Shown here: positions 38,631-47,818 of the stretch, one piece after another
How the letters are laid out: each line of letters opens with the position of its first letter
How positions within the stretch are numbered: the first letter of the stretch is position 1
DNA from: an archaeon
GTDB taxonomy: Archaea > Nanobdellota > Nanobdellia > Pacearchaeales > GW2011-AR1
Assembly: GCA_018697035.1 (NCBI GenBank)
Contig: JABHSE010000004.1
Span: 195,300-259,299 of the forward strand
Length of the DNA: 64,000 nucleotides
Reading direction: 5' to 3'
Position numbers and translations under genes: made by a program
The notes under the pieces: model-generated
Told to the model about the DNA's origin: nothing
The model's database searches: none
Seen by the model: the letters and a program-made list of their open reading frames with translations, nothing else

Positions 38631-39851
38631 TTACACTATTTTATTCCGAATCACATAAACCTCAGTCCCACTCCCAATTCTTCCTGCCACCTGCGACCTG
38701 CCACCTGCGACCTCATGGTCAAAGACCACCCCAACATCATCCCCCTTCCGAGCAACCTCAACAGATTTCCCACCCAACTCAATACTCAAAACCTCAGCCC
38801 GCTTAATCCCAATCTCATCACTAATCAAATAAACCTCATCCCCAACCTTCAATTTCCCCGTATTAATCAAAACAGAACAAGCCCCAGCCTTCCGCCAATA
38901 TTTATACACCTTACCCACAAACTCCTTCCTCTCGCTCTGCTCCCCATTCTCACTAAAAGAAAAATCATCTGCAGTCGGCGTGCCCAAATAAAACCCAGAA
39001 CTAAACCCCCGATGGTATACTTGTCTCAAGTTATGTATACCCTCAACAATCTCACCCCTCGTCAACTTCTCATCAACCGCCTTCCGATATTCCGCAACAA
39101 CTCCAGCGACATACTCAGGTCCCCGATTCCTCCCCTCAATCTTAAAACTAACAACCCCAGCGCTCTTCATCTTATCAACAAACGACAAAGCACACAAATC
39201 CTTCGCCGACATAACCCTCGAATTCTCCAACTTCAATTCATTCCCATTATCATCCCTAACATTCCAAGCTCGACGACAAAGCTGCGCACACTTCCCACGA
39301 TTAGCCGACAACCCATGAACATGTTCCGACATAAAACACCTTCCACTAACAGCAACACACATAGCCCCATGAACAAAACACTCTACATCAATCACTTTAG
39401 AAATTTTAGCAATCTGTTTCAACGACAACTCCCTCGCCAAAACAATTCTTTCCGCCCCAAGCTTCTTATAAAACTTAGCAGCTTCAACATTCGAAACCGA
39501 CGCCTGAGTAGAAACATGAAACGGAATCTTATACTTATTACAAAACCCAATCACAGCCAAATCCCAACAAATCACCGCATCAACTCGTCCCCGAACCTTC
39601 TTAACAATCTCCTCAACCCGCTTCAACTCACCATCATAAACCACAACATTCAAAGTCAAATACATCTTAACATTTCGTTCACTAGAATCACAAACCTTCC
39701 GAATCTTATCCAAATCCCTCAAAGAAAAATTCCGAGCCGAATCTCTCATATTAAAACCACGAACCCCAAAATAAACCGCATCAGCTCCCGCTTCAACAGC
39801 AGCCCTAAGATTACGAAAATCCCCGATAGGTGCGAGCAATTCATACTTCAT
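38631..39851 (-). CDS. Peptidase U32 family protein
   Basis: ELLAPIGDFRNLRAAVEAGADAVYFG, ECFVHGAMCVAVSGRCFMSEH. Confidence 0.95.
   Translation of the reverse strand: MKYELLAPIGDFRNLRAAVEAGADAVYFGVRGFNMRDSARNFSLRDLDKIRKVCDSSERNVKMYLTLNVVVYDGELKRVEEIVKKVRGRVDAVICWDLAVIGFCNKYKIPFHVSTQASVSNVEAAKFYKKLGAERIVLARELSLKQIAKISKVIDVECFVHGAMCVAVSGRCFMSEHVHGLSANRGKCAQLCRRAWNVRDDNGNELKLENSRVMSAKDLCALSFVDKMKSAGVVSFKIEGRNRGPEYVAGVVAEYRKAVDEKLTRGEIVEGIHNLRQVYHRGFSSGFYLGTPTADDFSFSENGEQSERKEFVGKVYKYWRKAGACSVLINTGKLKVGDEVYLISDEIGIKRAEVLSIELGGKSVEVARKGDDVGVVFDHEVAGGRSQVAGRIGSGTEVYVIRNKIV
38684..38711. repeat. In-frame heptamer repeat CTGC[CG]AC x4 within U32 gene
   Basis: CTGCCAC-CTGCGAC-CTGCCAC-CTGCGAC; encodes VAGGRSQVAGR. 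Confidence 0.9.
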
Positions 39852-39966
39852 AGAAACAAAAGAAAAAAGAAAGTTTTAAACCTAATCATCCCAAAAGAAC
39901 ACTATCGTCGTAATTACAAAGTTACAAAACAAGAAAACTTTATAAACACCAAAATCATAAACCAAC

Positions 39967-40554
39967 ATGGAAAACAGCCCAAGACAAATAGAAAAAAATG
40001 TATCAGCATCTTTTGGATACGTAAAAAAGGACATGTTAATGCTAAACGATGCATTCTCAGACATTCACGATAAAGTCCAACACTTATCTCTAAACCACGC
40101 AATGCTTCTAGAACAAATAACAAAACTTCGAACAGAAATATCCAAGGTCTCAGGAAAGAAAGTTACTAAAACAAAAACAGTTACAATAAAAAAATCAACA
40201 AAGAAAAAAGACGACCTAGCAAAAATTGAAGGAATCGGACCAGCTATAAAAAAACTTCTCTGGAAAAATAAGATTAGAACATACAAAGATCTAGCAAACA
40301 CTCCTGTTCAAAATCTTCGAGAGATTCTAGAAAAATCAGGATCAATGTTTAAGATGCATAATCCATCAACATGGGCAAGACAATCCAAACTAGCTTTCGA
40401 GAAAAGATGGGATGAATTAGAAAAGTTACAAGAGAAATTAGATGGCGGAGTAGTAAAGAAAATTGAAACCAAAAATGTCAAAAAAGTAGCTACTAAAAAT
40501 TCAGAAGACAAAGGAATCAAAAAAGTTGTAAAAGAAACTATAACATATGAGTAA
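39967..40554 (+). CDS. Helix-hairpin-helix (DUF4332-like) protein
   Basis: DDLAKIEGIGPAIKKLLWKNKIRTYKDLANTPVQNLREIL. Confidence 0.75.
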   Translation: MENSPRQIEKNVSASFGYVKKDMLMLNDAFSDIHDKVQHLSLNHAMLLEQITKLRTEISKVSGKKVTKTKTVTIKKSTKKKDDLAKIEGIGPAIKKLLWKNKIRTYKDLANTPVQNLREILEKSGSMFKMHNPSTWARQSKLAFEKRWDELEKLQEKLDGGVVKKIETKNVKKVATKNSEDKGIKKVVKETITYE

Positions 40555-40556
40555 AC

Positions 40557-40662
40557 ATAATCTTTACATCACCAGATAAACTACAGAATAAAAACTCATT
40601 TTTAATTATTCAATCATAATCTTCACATCACTAGATGTACCTACAGGGTAAAAACCGTTTTT
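40557..40662. repeat. Imperfect ~47-nt direct duplication upstream of tRNA-Asp
   Basis: ATAATCTTTACATCACCAGATAAACTACAGAATAAAAACTCATTTTTA vs ATAATCTTCACATCACTAGATGTACCTACAGGGTAAAAACCGTTTTTA. Confidence 0.75.
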
Positions 40663-40709
40663 AAAAACCAACCAAATCTTTAAAAACCAATTCTCCAATA
40701 TTCATTCAT

Positions 40710-40781
40710 GCCTCAATAGTATACTGGTTAGTACACGGCCCTGTCGCGGCCGAGATCCGGGTTCAATCCCCGGTTGGGGCG
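40710..40781 (+). tRNA. tRNA-Asp (GTC)
   Basis: Acceptor GCCTCAA/TTGGGGC, anticodon loop CTGTCGC, T-arm CCGGG-TTCAATC-CCCGG. Confidence 0.95.
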
Positions 40782-40829
40782 TAGTTAGGGCGTAGGTGGT
40801 TTTTTAAAGGCATTAGACGTGAGTATATT

Positions 40830-41987
40830 ATGAAACTAGACGTCCATGGGCACGAACAAAGATATAAACGTTGGAAAGAATATGTTCTGAAAGACGGTGA
40901 AGACCGATTATCTAAAAAAAATTCTGACACTTTATTAGCATTCATTTTTGATATGGAAGTTGGGGCCAACGTTTCTAGAAAAGCAAAGAAGGGTGGAAGA
41001 AGTTTTCCAAGGCTGAATAATATAAGACAAAGAATGATTCAAATGATGAGAGTGTTCGAAAAGAATGGATTAAATGATCTAACGAAATTAACGGAGAAAC
41101 AAGCGATGGATTATTTTAATGCACTGAGAACTGGCGAGATTAAAACAGCAAGGGGAGAGGTATACAAATCCGTTCAGGATTATGCAAAAGTTTTCAAATC
41201 CTTTTGGCATTGGTGGATGAAGTCACAAAGAAAAAAGGGAACAGCTATAATAGATATTACTGAGGATATAGATACCTCAAAAGACATGAAGCCTTCATTT
41301 GTTTATATGACTAAGAATCAACTCTACAATCAATATCTACCTTATTTTGAAGAAGATGAGCAGGTAATACTATCATTCGTTTTTGATAGTTTGATAAGAA
41401 GTCCAACCGAACTTCTAAGCCTGGAAGTCGGAGATTTGTTTGAGAAAGAGGGAGACCTTTGGGTTAATGTCCCAGATGAAATATCTAAGGTCAAAGGAAG
41501 GTTATTTAATTTGATGTATTGCGGAGAAGACGTAAAAAAATATATCGAAAGAAAAGGACTCAAGCCAAAAGATAAATTATTTGATTTTTCTCCAGAATAC
41601 TTCAATAGAAAAATGAAGAAAGTTGCCAAACAAATTTGGGGAGATTCAGTTTCTCATCCAAAAGCAGGAGGAAAATTCTCAGAAATTACATTATATTCCT
41701 TAAGACACTCTGGGAGCATTCATCTTAGAATGTTAGCGCAGGAACACCCTGAGGCCCTTAGTCTGGACACTCTGCGAGAGAGGGGCGGATGGAAGGACTT
41801 TAAGATGGTAAATTATTATACCGAGTTTATCGGACTAAGTGGAAAAATAGAGAAAGGGAAACTCTTGTTAAAAGAGGACAAAACAAGATTAGAAAAAGAG
41901 GTTGAAGAGTTAAAGGAAATGTTTGCAAGATTTCAAAGAGGTGAAGTTGTTTATGATACAGAAAAAGAGGAATACATTAAAAATTAA
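40830..41987 (+). CDS. Tyrosine recombinase / integrase
   Basis: Core-like SLIRSPTELLSLEVGDL, SLRHSGSIHL, ERGGWKDFKMVNYYTEF. Confidence 0.88.
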   Translation: MKLDVHGHEQRYKRWKEYVLKDGEDRLSKKNSDTLLAFIFDMEVGANVSRKAKKGGRSFPRLNNIRQRMIQMMRVFEKNGLNDLTKLTEKQAMDYFNALRTGEIKTARGEVYKSVQDYAKVFKSFWHWWMKSQRKKGTAIIDITEDIDTSKDMKPSFVYMTKNQLYNQYLPYFEEDEQVILSFVFDSLIRSPTELLSLEVGDLFEKEGDLWVNVPDEISKVKGRLFNLMYCGEDVKKYIERKGLKPKDKLFDFSPEYFNRKMKKVAKQIWGDSVSHPKAGGKFSEITLYSLRHSGSIHLRMLAQEHPEALSLDTLRERGGWKDFKMVNYYTEFIGLSGKIEKGKLLLKEDKTRLEKEVEELKEMFARFQRGEVVYDTEKEEYIKN

Positions 41988-42829
41988 TTAGATATAGCTT
42001 CAAGGAATACATTTTTTCTCATCTCCGATTTATTTACATTTAACATATTAACAGTGAACCAAAGACTTTTAAGATCCTTTTTACCCATTTTATTGATAAT
42101 TTTTAAATTTTTATTTGCAATTAAATTTTCAAATTGTCCAAATTTAAAATCTGATAAGGATAGTATTATATTTTGAATTAAAACATCAATTGTACTTATT
42201 TTAAGTCCTTCTTTTTCTAACCCCATATTGTAAGCAAGATAAAACTTTTTTACTAACACTCTACAGAGCGGAAGATTATTTCCAATTCTATGCTCCCAAT
42301 CTTTTTTATCTGTCAATACCAATCCATGAATCATCTCGGAGAATATATACTTGTAGAACTCTTTTTCTTTCAAATAATACTTCTTGGAATCTTTTAATCC
42401 TATTAACCCTTCCCCTTTTAATTGCCTAATTTCATTATTTTTTAAATTTGGTAAAAGATACTTCCTTTTTTTGTATGGAAGTTCAAATATATAATTTCTT
42501 TTACAAATTGTTATTAGTTTATTTTCTTTATCATATTTTAATAGCCTCTTTCCGCAATAAGAACAGCGTAATTCAGGAATTTTACATTCGTTGATTTTAT
42601 ATTTGAGAATACAATCCTTTTTAATATTTTGAGGGATATTTCTCTCTTTGGTAAAATTTTTTAATACCAACCCATAATTTCTGATATTATTCTCCATGCA
42701 ATATCTACACTTTATCAGAGTACAGTTTGTTTCAACTTTGTTTCTTGAATAAATTATCTCAGAAATTTCTAACAAAGTTCTTTCTTTTTCTAGCAATGAT
42801 AATAAAATTATATCTTTATTTTTGGTCAT
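41984..42829 (-). CDS. Hypothetical zinc-finger protein
   Basis: CTLIKCRYCMEN, ELRCSYCGKRL. Confidence 0.6.
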   Translation of the reverse strand: MTKNKDIILLSLLEKERTLLEISEIIYSRNKVETNCTLIKCRYCMENNIRNYGLVLKNFTKERNIPQNIKKDCILKYKINECKIPELRCSYCGKRLLKYDKENKLITICKRNYIFELPYKKRKYLLPNLKNNEIRQLKGEGLIGLKDSKKYYLKEKEFYKYIFSEMIHGLVLTDKKDWEHRIGNNLPLCRVLVKKFYLAYNMGLEKEGLKISTIDVLIQNIILSLSDFKFGQFENLIANKNLKIINKMGKKDLKSLWFTVNMLNVNKSEMRKNVFLEAISN

Positions 42830-42845
42830 TTTAACTTATATTTAC

Positions 42846-42880
42846 AAGCTATTTAAACCAGTAAGCGGTTAAATAACTTT
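42846..42880. promoter_or_regulatory. Imperfect inverted repeat in divergent promoter region
   Basis: AAGCTATTTAAACC-AGTAAGC-GGTTAAATAACTTT. Confidence 0.5.
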
Positions 42881-42895
42881 TGGTAATTATTAATA

Positions 42896-43081
42896 ATGGC
42901 AATACTGAGGACTATATCTATAAAAAAAGAATTAGACGAAAAAACGAAAAAACATTGCAGGGATACGGGGAAATCGATAAGTGGACTTATCTCTGTCCTC
43001 TTAATTAAATATTTTTCAGAAAATACCCAAGAAAAAGAATGTATCATAAATAATATTGAAATAAGGGATGAAGATGGTTGA
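42896..43081 (+). CDS. Small ribbon-helix-helix-like protein
   Basis: AILRTISIKKELDEKTKKHCRDTGKSISGLISVLLIKYF. Confidence 0.65.
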   Translation: MAILRTISIKKELDEKTKKHCRDTGKSISGLISVLLIKYFSENTQEKECIINNIEIRDEDG

Positions 43082-44021
43082 CAAGCAAAAAAAGTCAACT
43101 AAAAATGGTTTACATTCCCCCCATATTGATAAGCTTACAAAGACAGAAAAAGAAGTTCTCAGGTCTCTTACAGAAGATTTTTTAACACCAACACAAATAC
43201 GAATTAAGAGGGGCTGTAGTAGGCAAGCTGTCTACAAACACCTTAGATCTCTGAAGAAAAAAGGGGCTTATACCCCTGGTCTACAAAACACAGAAAAACC
43301 CATAGGGAGTCGTCAACCAAATGAGAAAGATGTCAACCAAGTAAGACTCCACGGGCAACAATTTCATATAAAAATAATACAACAGGAACCAAACGACCAG
43401 AAATATCAGAAATTATTGAAAAAATCAAACAAACTCTACATAGATGGACACACAATAAATCTATATCAGGATTCAATAGAAATCTATGCCGGAAGAGGAG
43501 CAAGTTTTTATGGGGCCGATGCGCAAGAGGCAGACAGAAAGGCATCTGAATACTGGCAAAAATTCTTCACAAGAATGGAGCACGAACTAAAGGTTATGCT
43601 AATAAAAGATAGGAGTAGAAATATCAAAGAAGTCAATCATCACTATGCAAGGGGAGAATCAGGGGTATGTGAGAACACATTAGAAAATGAAGGAAAACAT
43701 ATAAGAGTATTTTGCCCAAGAGATGGCAAATTAGCATTCATAACCGATGAGTCCTTCGGAGACAAAGAAGATGAAACAGTACATCCACTAACAGCAAAAC
43801 AAGATAGGGAAGCTATAGACAGGCATTTTAACGACTTGAGGCTGAACAATCCTCCAACAATCTCGGAGGTAATGAACTTGATGAAAGAGCATGTCGAATT
43901 AAACAAAGAGACTGCTGCGGGATTACTGGCAATTACGAACTATTTAACACCGCCCCTAGCCAAATTACAAAACAGAACTAAATCAAGCAATTTTCCTAAC
44001 AAATTAAGCTATATAATGTAG
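43068..44021 (+). CDS. HTH-containing element protein
   Basis: KLTKTEKEVLRSLTEDFLTPTQIRIKRGCSRQAVYKHLRSLKKKG. Confidence 0.75.
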   Translation: MKMVDKQKKSTKNGLHSPHIDKLTKTEKEVLRSLTEDFLTPTQIRIKRGCSRQAVYKHLRSLKKKGAYTPGLQNTEKPIGSRQPNEKDVNQVRLHGQQFHIKIIQQEPNDQKYQKLLKKSNKLYIDGHTINLYQDSIEIYAGRGASFYGADAQEADRKASEYWQKFFTRMEHELKVMLIKDRSRNIKEVNHHYARGESGVCENTLENEGKHIRVFCPRDGKLAFITDESFGDKEDETVHPLTAKQDREAIDRHFNDLRLNNPPTISEVMNLMKEHVELNKETAAGLLAITNYLTPPLAKLQNRTKSSNFPNKLSYIM

Positions 44022-44047
44022 TAAAAAATGGAAAACGTAAATACACA

Positions 44048-44284
44048 ATGTTAACTCCGACAAATAAAAGAAATATAAAAAACTTCGAGAATCTTAATGC
44101 AAACCATCAGAGAGTATTCAAGTGCAGATTAATAAAAAAATGTGGTGCATCATTTCAAGAAATAGAATTTGTTTTGAGAAATTATAAAAAATTAGGAATA
44201 AAAATAGAAAAAGTTGTGGACATAGTTCAATTAGCAACATTATTGGAATTATATTCAAAATTAAATTTGTTACAAAATATGTAA
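44048..44284 (+). CDS. Hypothetical protein
   Basis: Intact ORF. Confidence 0.5.
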   Translation: MLTPTNKRNIKNFENLNANHQRVFKCRLIKKCGASFQEIEFVLRNYKKLGIKIEKVVDIVQLATLLELYSKLNLLQNM

Positions 44285-44324
44285 ATAATTGAAAAACATA
44301 TTTGTAAAAATTACATAAGGGACA

Positions 44325-44945
44325 ATGAATAACTTACAAAAACCTCAAAAAAAAGAAAATGTAAAAGAAGAGAACTTAGATAGAGTATTTAATCCTGCAA
44401 AGTTTAGAACAACTTACTATAATGAATTTCCAGATTGGAAAGAGAAAAAAGATAAAGAGAAAAAAGAAACTGAAGAAAATTTATACAATGAAGTTATAAA
44501 AGGCTTAGAGTCTGATCTTAAAATGTTGGGAATGGAACCAACTTATTCTGCAAAAATAATTATTAGGGAAATTGCTCAAAATATGATTTTACTTGGAAGA
44601 ACCAAAGGACTAATTGTTTGCTCAGGGATATTAGAGACAAAATTTGAATTTAAAAAAACAAATACCTTTTATAGAACAAATTATGAATTTAAGAGAGATT
44701 CAAAAACAGAGATTTATGAGCAATTACATAATGGAAGAGAAGTAGACCCAGTTATTAGGGATTACCTTCCAAGACTACATAAAAATATCAACGAGGGATT
44801 GAAGCAACTTGCATTATTACCGATTCAGCAAATTGAAAGGCAAAAGTTAACAGTTATTAAAAAACTCAAACAAACCTGTGAATCAATTGAAAAAGAATAC
44901 ATTTTAAAAGCTGAAAAGAAAATTAACCAATTCGCCAAAGTTTAG
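44325..44945 (+). CDS. Hypothetical protein
   Basis: Intact ORF. Confidence 0.6.
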   Translation: MNNLQKPQKKENVKEENLDRVFNPAKFRTTYYNEFPDWKEKKDKEKKETEENLYNEVIKGLESDLKMLGMEPTYSAKIIIREIAQNMILLGRTKGLIVCSGILETKFEFKKTNTFYRTNYEFKRDSKTEIYEQLHNGREVDPVIRDYLPRLHKNINEGLKQLALLPIQQIERQKLTVIKKLKQTCESIEKEYILKAEKKINQFAKV

Positions 44946-45064
44946 ATATGTCTACACCCTTTTCTTTTGAAGTCACTTCTTCCTATTCTTCCATTCTCCG
45001 CACCCATTTTTAATGCCCAATACCTTACAGAATAAAGGAAACATTGCCTAATCAATAATTTTAA

Positions 45065-45622
45065 TTACACTCTCTTAAGCATCATATTCATAAACTTCTT
45101 CCCATCACCCGTATAAGAATAAGAGCTAGAAGTAGATTTCACATAAAGCACAACATTATTTCTGACACAAAATCCTTCTGCATAACCCGACAATGTATTA
45201 TCTCTTTCGATTCCAAAACAACCAATTCCAAGGCTCCATTCTTCAACGCCCCTAATGTCTATTTTAGTTTTTTCTTGCTCATAAAACTTATTAGAATTAT
45301 TAATAGAACTAAAACGGTAAACTCTCGCAACAACGACACTTCCTCCAAAAGTTTCAGATTTACTCATTTGTTTTTCTGATCCATCAAGAAATCCGGTAAA
45401 ATTGGAGTCTATGACTAAATCCTTAATTCTCCATTCTCTATCGACTTCTGAATCCTGAGGCACAATCGAGTGGGATTCTATTGAAATTAATTCTCCGTCC
45501 GAATAATCAGAATTTATATCCGAATCAGAAAGCATGCCTAATATAGTTAAAAATATGAAAAATCCAAGAATGCCCGTTAAGATCCAATGTCTTCTAAACC
45601 AAGATTTCTTCGCAGCTTTCAT
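45065..45622 (-). CDS. Membrane-anchored hypothetical protein
   Basis: N-terminal TM WILTGILGFFIFLTILGML. Confidence 0.6.
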   Translation of the reverse strand: MKAAKKSWFRRHWILTGILGFFIFLTILGMLSDSDINSDYSDGELISIESHSIVPQDSEVDREWRIKDLVIDSNFTGFLDGSEKQMSKSETFGGSVVVARVYRFSSINNSNKFYEQEKTKIDIRGVEEWSLGIGCFGIERDNTLSGYAEGFCVRNNVVLYVKSTSSSYSYTGDGKKFMNMMLKRV

Positions 45623-45654
45623 AAATTTATATGGGTTTCATCTTTTTTAAACAT

Positions 45655-45703
45655 TGTCTATCTGTTGTCAATCTTTCTATTAAATGTCTACTTGCTGTCT
45701 ATC
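45655..45703. repeat. Pair of 19-nt direct repeats upstream of winged-helix gene
   Basis: TGTCTATCTGTTGTCAATC and TGTCTACTTGCTGTCTATC, 30 bp apart. Confidence 0.65.
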
Positions 45704-45705
45704 TT

Positions 45706-45990
45706 ATGGAAAATCCAAAATTTTGGAAAACTTATTCTTGGGTAAATCTTGGTAGCCAAAGAAAGGAAGTAATGAAACTGTTGCCCGATAAACCGATTAC
45801 TGCAGAGGAATTAAGAAAGAAAATTAATGAAAAAGGCCCCCTTAATCTAAGCCTCCGGGAAATGTCGAGACACTTAACTTCATTTTTAGAACAAGGTCTC
45901 ACAGAATGCTTAAACCCAGAAGATCCATATAATAGGCTTTATATGATTACAAGTATGGGGAAAAAGATAAGAGATTCTTTCTTTGCATAA
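45706..45990 (+). CDS. Winged-helix-like small protein
   Basis: Start revised to MENPKFWKTY; LPDKPITAEELRKKINEKGPLNLSLREMSRHLTSFLEQGLTECL. Confidence 0.65.
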   Translation: MENPKFWKTYSWVNLGSQRKEVMKLLPDKPITAEELRKKINEKGPLNLSLREMSRHLTSFLEQGLTECLNPEDPYNRLYMITSMGKKIRDSFFA

Positions 45991-46020
45991 TTATAAAAAT
46001 ATAGTTATGAGTCTTTTAGT

Positions 46021-46242
46021 ATGACAAAAATTGGACTTGTAATCTTTGTTTTGTTTGTGGGAATCTTATTGGGGGGTATTTTGCAAGAATACGTTTGCCA
46101 TATAAATGAAACTGGAGAACTCGGAAGCGGAAAGCCAATGGTTGATTTGACATGTAAAATATTATCAATTCCTTTAGAATTGATTTTACTGATTTTCGCT
46201 ATTTCCGGAGCAATTATTTATTATATAAAAACAAAAGAATAA
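46021..46242 (+). CDS. Small membrane protein
   Basis: Two TM segments. Confidence 0.55.
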   Translation: MTKIGLVIFVLFVGILLGGILQEYVCHINETGELGSGKPMVDLTCKILSIPLELILLIFAISGAIIYYIKTKE

Positions 46243-46243
46243 A

Positions 46244-47704
46244 ATGAACCAAACAGAAGAAGTAAACAAAATTATAGAAGAAGAACTAAAGAGATTAGGG
46301 AAAGAACCAAAATTTTTAGAGAGATTAGAAGTCAAATCTATTTCAGAAATGGAAACTTATGCTAATGTATTATGGCATTCTTATGTCCAAATAAGTTCTT
46401 TAGAATATCAATATCCTGAACAAATAGAAATAATCAAAGAAAAATCTCTTGGCTTGCTTAATAAATATGCAGAAATAAACCAAAAAATAGGTGAATTGCT
46501 ATTGAAGCTAAAACCTGAATCTTTTAAACAGAATAATTATTTTAAAGATATGGCTGCTCAAAAATTTATAATTGCTGCTGGAAAATTATTTGATTTTTTA
46601 CAAAGTAAGGAAATAAAAAGTGACTGCTTGGTAGAAGAGAAAGATGGAATAAAGAGTTTTTGTTCAACAAAATCAGCATACCATAAGGTAAGGGAGCTTC
46701 TCAATAAGGCTGAATCTATATATGAGGATTTAGCTGTTTATTACACTTCAAAAAATAATTATAATATGGCCCATATTTATTATTACTTGGTTGGAGAATT
46801 ACTAATAAAAGAAATCGCTTATGGGAAAAAGATTAATGATTGGATGATGTATGATGATTTTGAGTTTGGCAACATTTTCTATTGGGCAGGGTTAGCTTTT
46901 ATGAAGTGTTATACATCTTTAAAAGATAAGTATATCTTAACAAGTCACGGTCCCCCTTCGGTATCCTTTATTAATTCTGCAATATCTGAAGTTTTTTCTT
47001 TAGGGAACCGAGGGCTAATGCCAGAACAGTTAGCAATAAAAAGTTTTGAAGCCGCTAAACCCTTTTTATTAAAGTCTGGGGAGAAAATCATTTATGCAAA
47101 GATTCAGGATTATCTATATGAATTAAAATCAGAATTAAACGATTTTGAAAAAAATGTTATAGAACTTTTTATTAAGATCTCAAGAGAATTTCTGAAAAAA
47201 GAAAATATAGTAATTAGGAAGACTGCAGGAAGACTGCAGGAAGAAGATGTTAGAGATTATTTTCTTTCTTGTCTCAATGTCGTTATAGAAGAAATTGCAG
47301 TAGCCGAAAGTCTGAAATGCAGAGGAGAAACAGACCTAATTTTATTTGGTAAGGATAATTTTAGAAATAATTTAGAAGGTATTTCTGAGTTTAAGGTATG
47401 GCCAAGAAATAAGTATAAGGAGATTATAAAACAAATAAAATCTTATCTAACCGATTTTGAATCTTTTGGAATTATAGTTATGATAAATGAGGGGGAAAGC
47501 TCTATCAACGAGAAATATAAAAAAGAAATTATTGATAAAGATGAATTGATAGTTCCAAACTCATTCGAAAAACTTAACTTTGGAGGAACCGGCTTTGAAT
47601 ATTTTAAAACAAAAAGTTTTTTAGATAAAAGTAAGACAAAAGAAATTTCAATCTATCACATTATACTGAATATTTTTTCATCAATTAAAAAAGACAATCC
47701 TTAA
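46244..47704 (+). CDS. Large protein with putative C-terminal PD-(D/E)XK nuclease-like domain
   Basis: EEDVRDYFLSCLN...GETDLILFG...ISEFKVWPRNKYKEIIKQIKSYL. Confidence 0.6.
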   Translation: MNQTEEVNKIIEEELKRLGKEPKFLERLEVKSISEMETYANVLWHSYVQISSLEYQYPEQIEIIKEKSLGLLNKYAEINQKIGELLLKLKPESFKQNNYFKDMAAQKFIIAAGKLFDFLQSKEIKSDCLVEEKDGIKSFCSTKSAYHKVRELLNKAESIYEDLAVYYTSKNNYNMAHIYYYLVGELLIKEIAYGKKINDWMMYDDFEFGNIFYWAGLAFMKCYTSLKDKYILTSHGPPSVSFINSAISEVFSLGNRGLMPEQLAIKSFEAAKPFLLKSGEKIIYAKIQDYLYELKSELNDFEKNVIELFIKISREFLKKENIVIRKTAGRLQEEDVRDYFLSCLNVVIEEIAVAESLKCRGETDLILFGKDNFRNNLEGISEFKVWPRNKYKEIIKQIKSYLTDFESFGIIVMINEGESSINEKYKKEIIDKDELIVPNSFEKLNFGGTGFEYFKTKSFLDKSKTKEISIYHIILNIFSSIKKDNP

Positions 47705-47818
47705 TTATCATGAGCTCCATTGGTTAGGAGGTTGACAAAAGCAAGTAACAAGGAGTATCTTAAAAATAGTTTACTTAAAAACAATTAATCATAAAAACTT
47801 CCTATTTGTCTTATTTCC

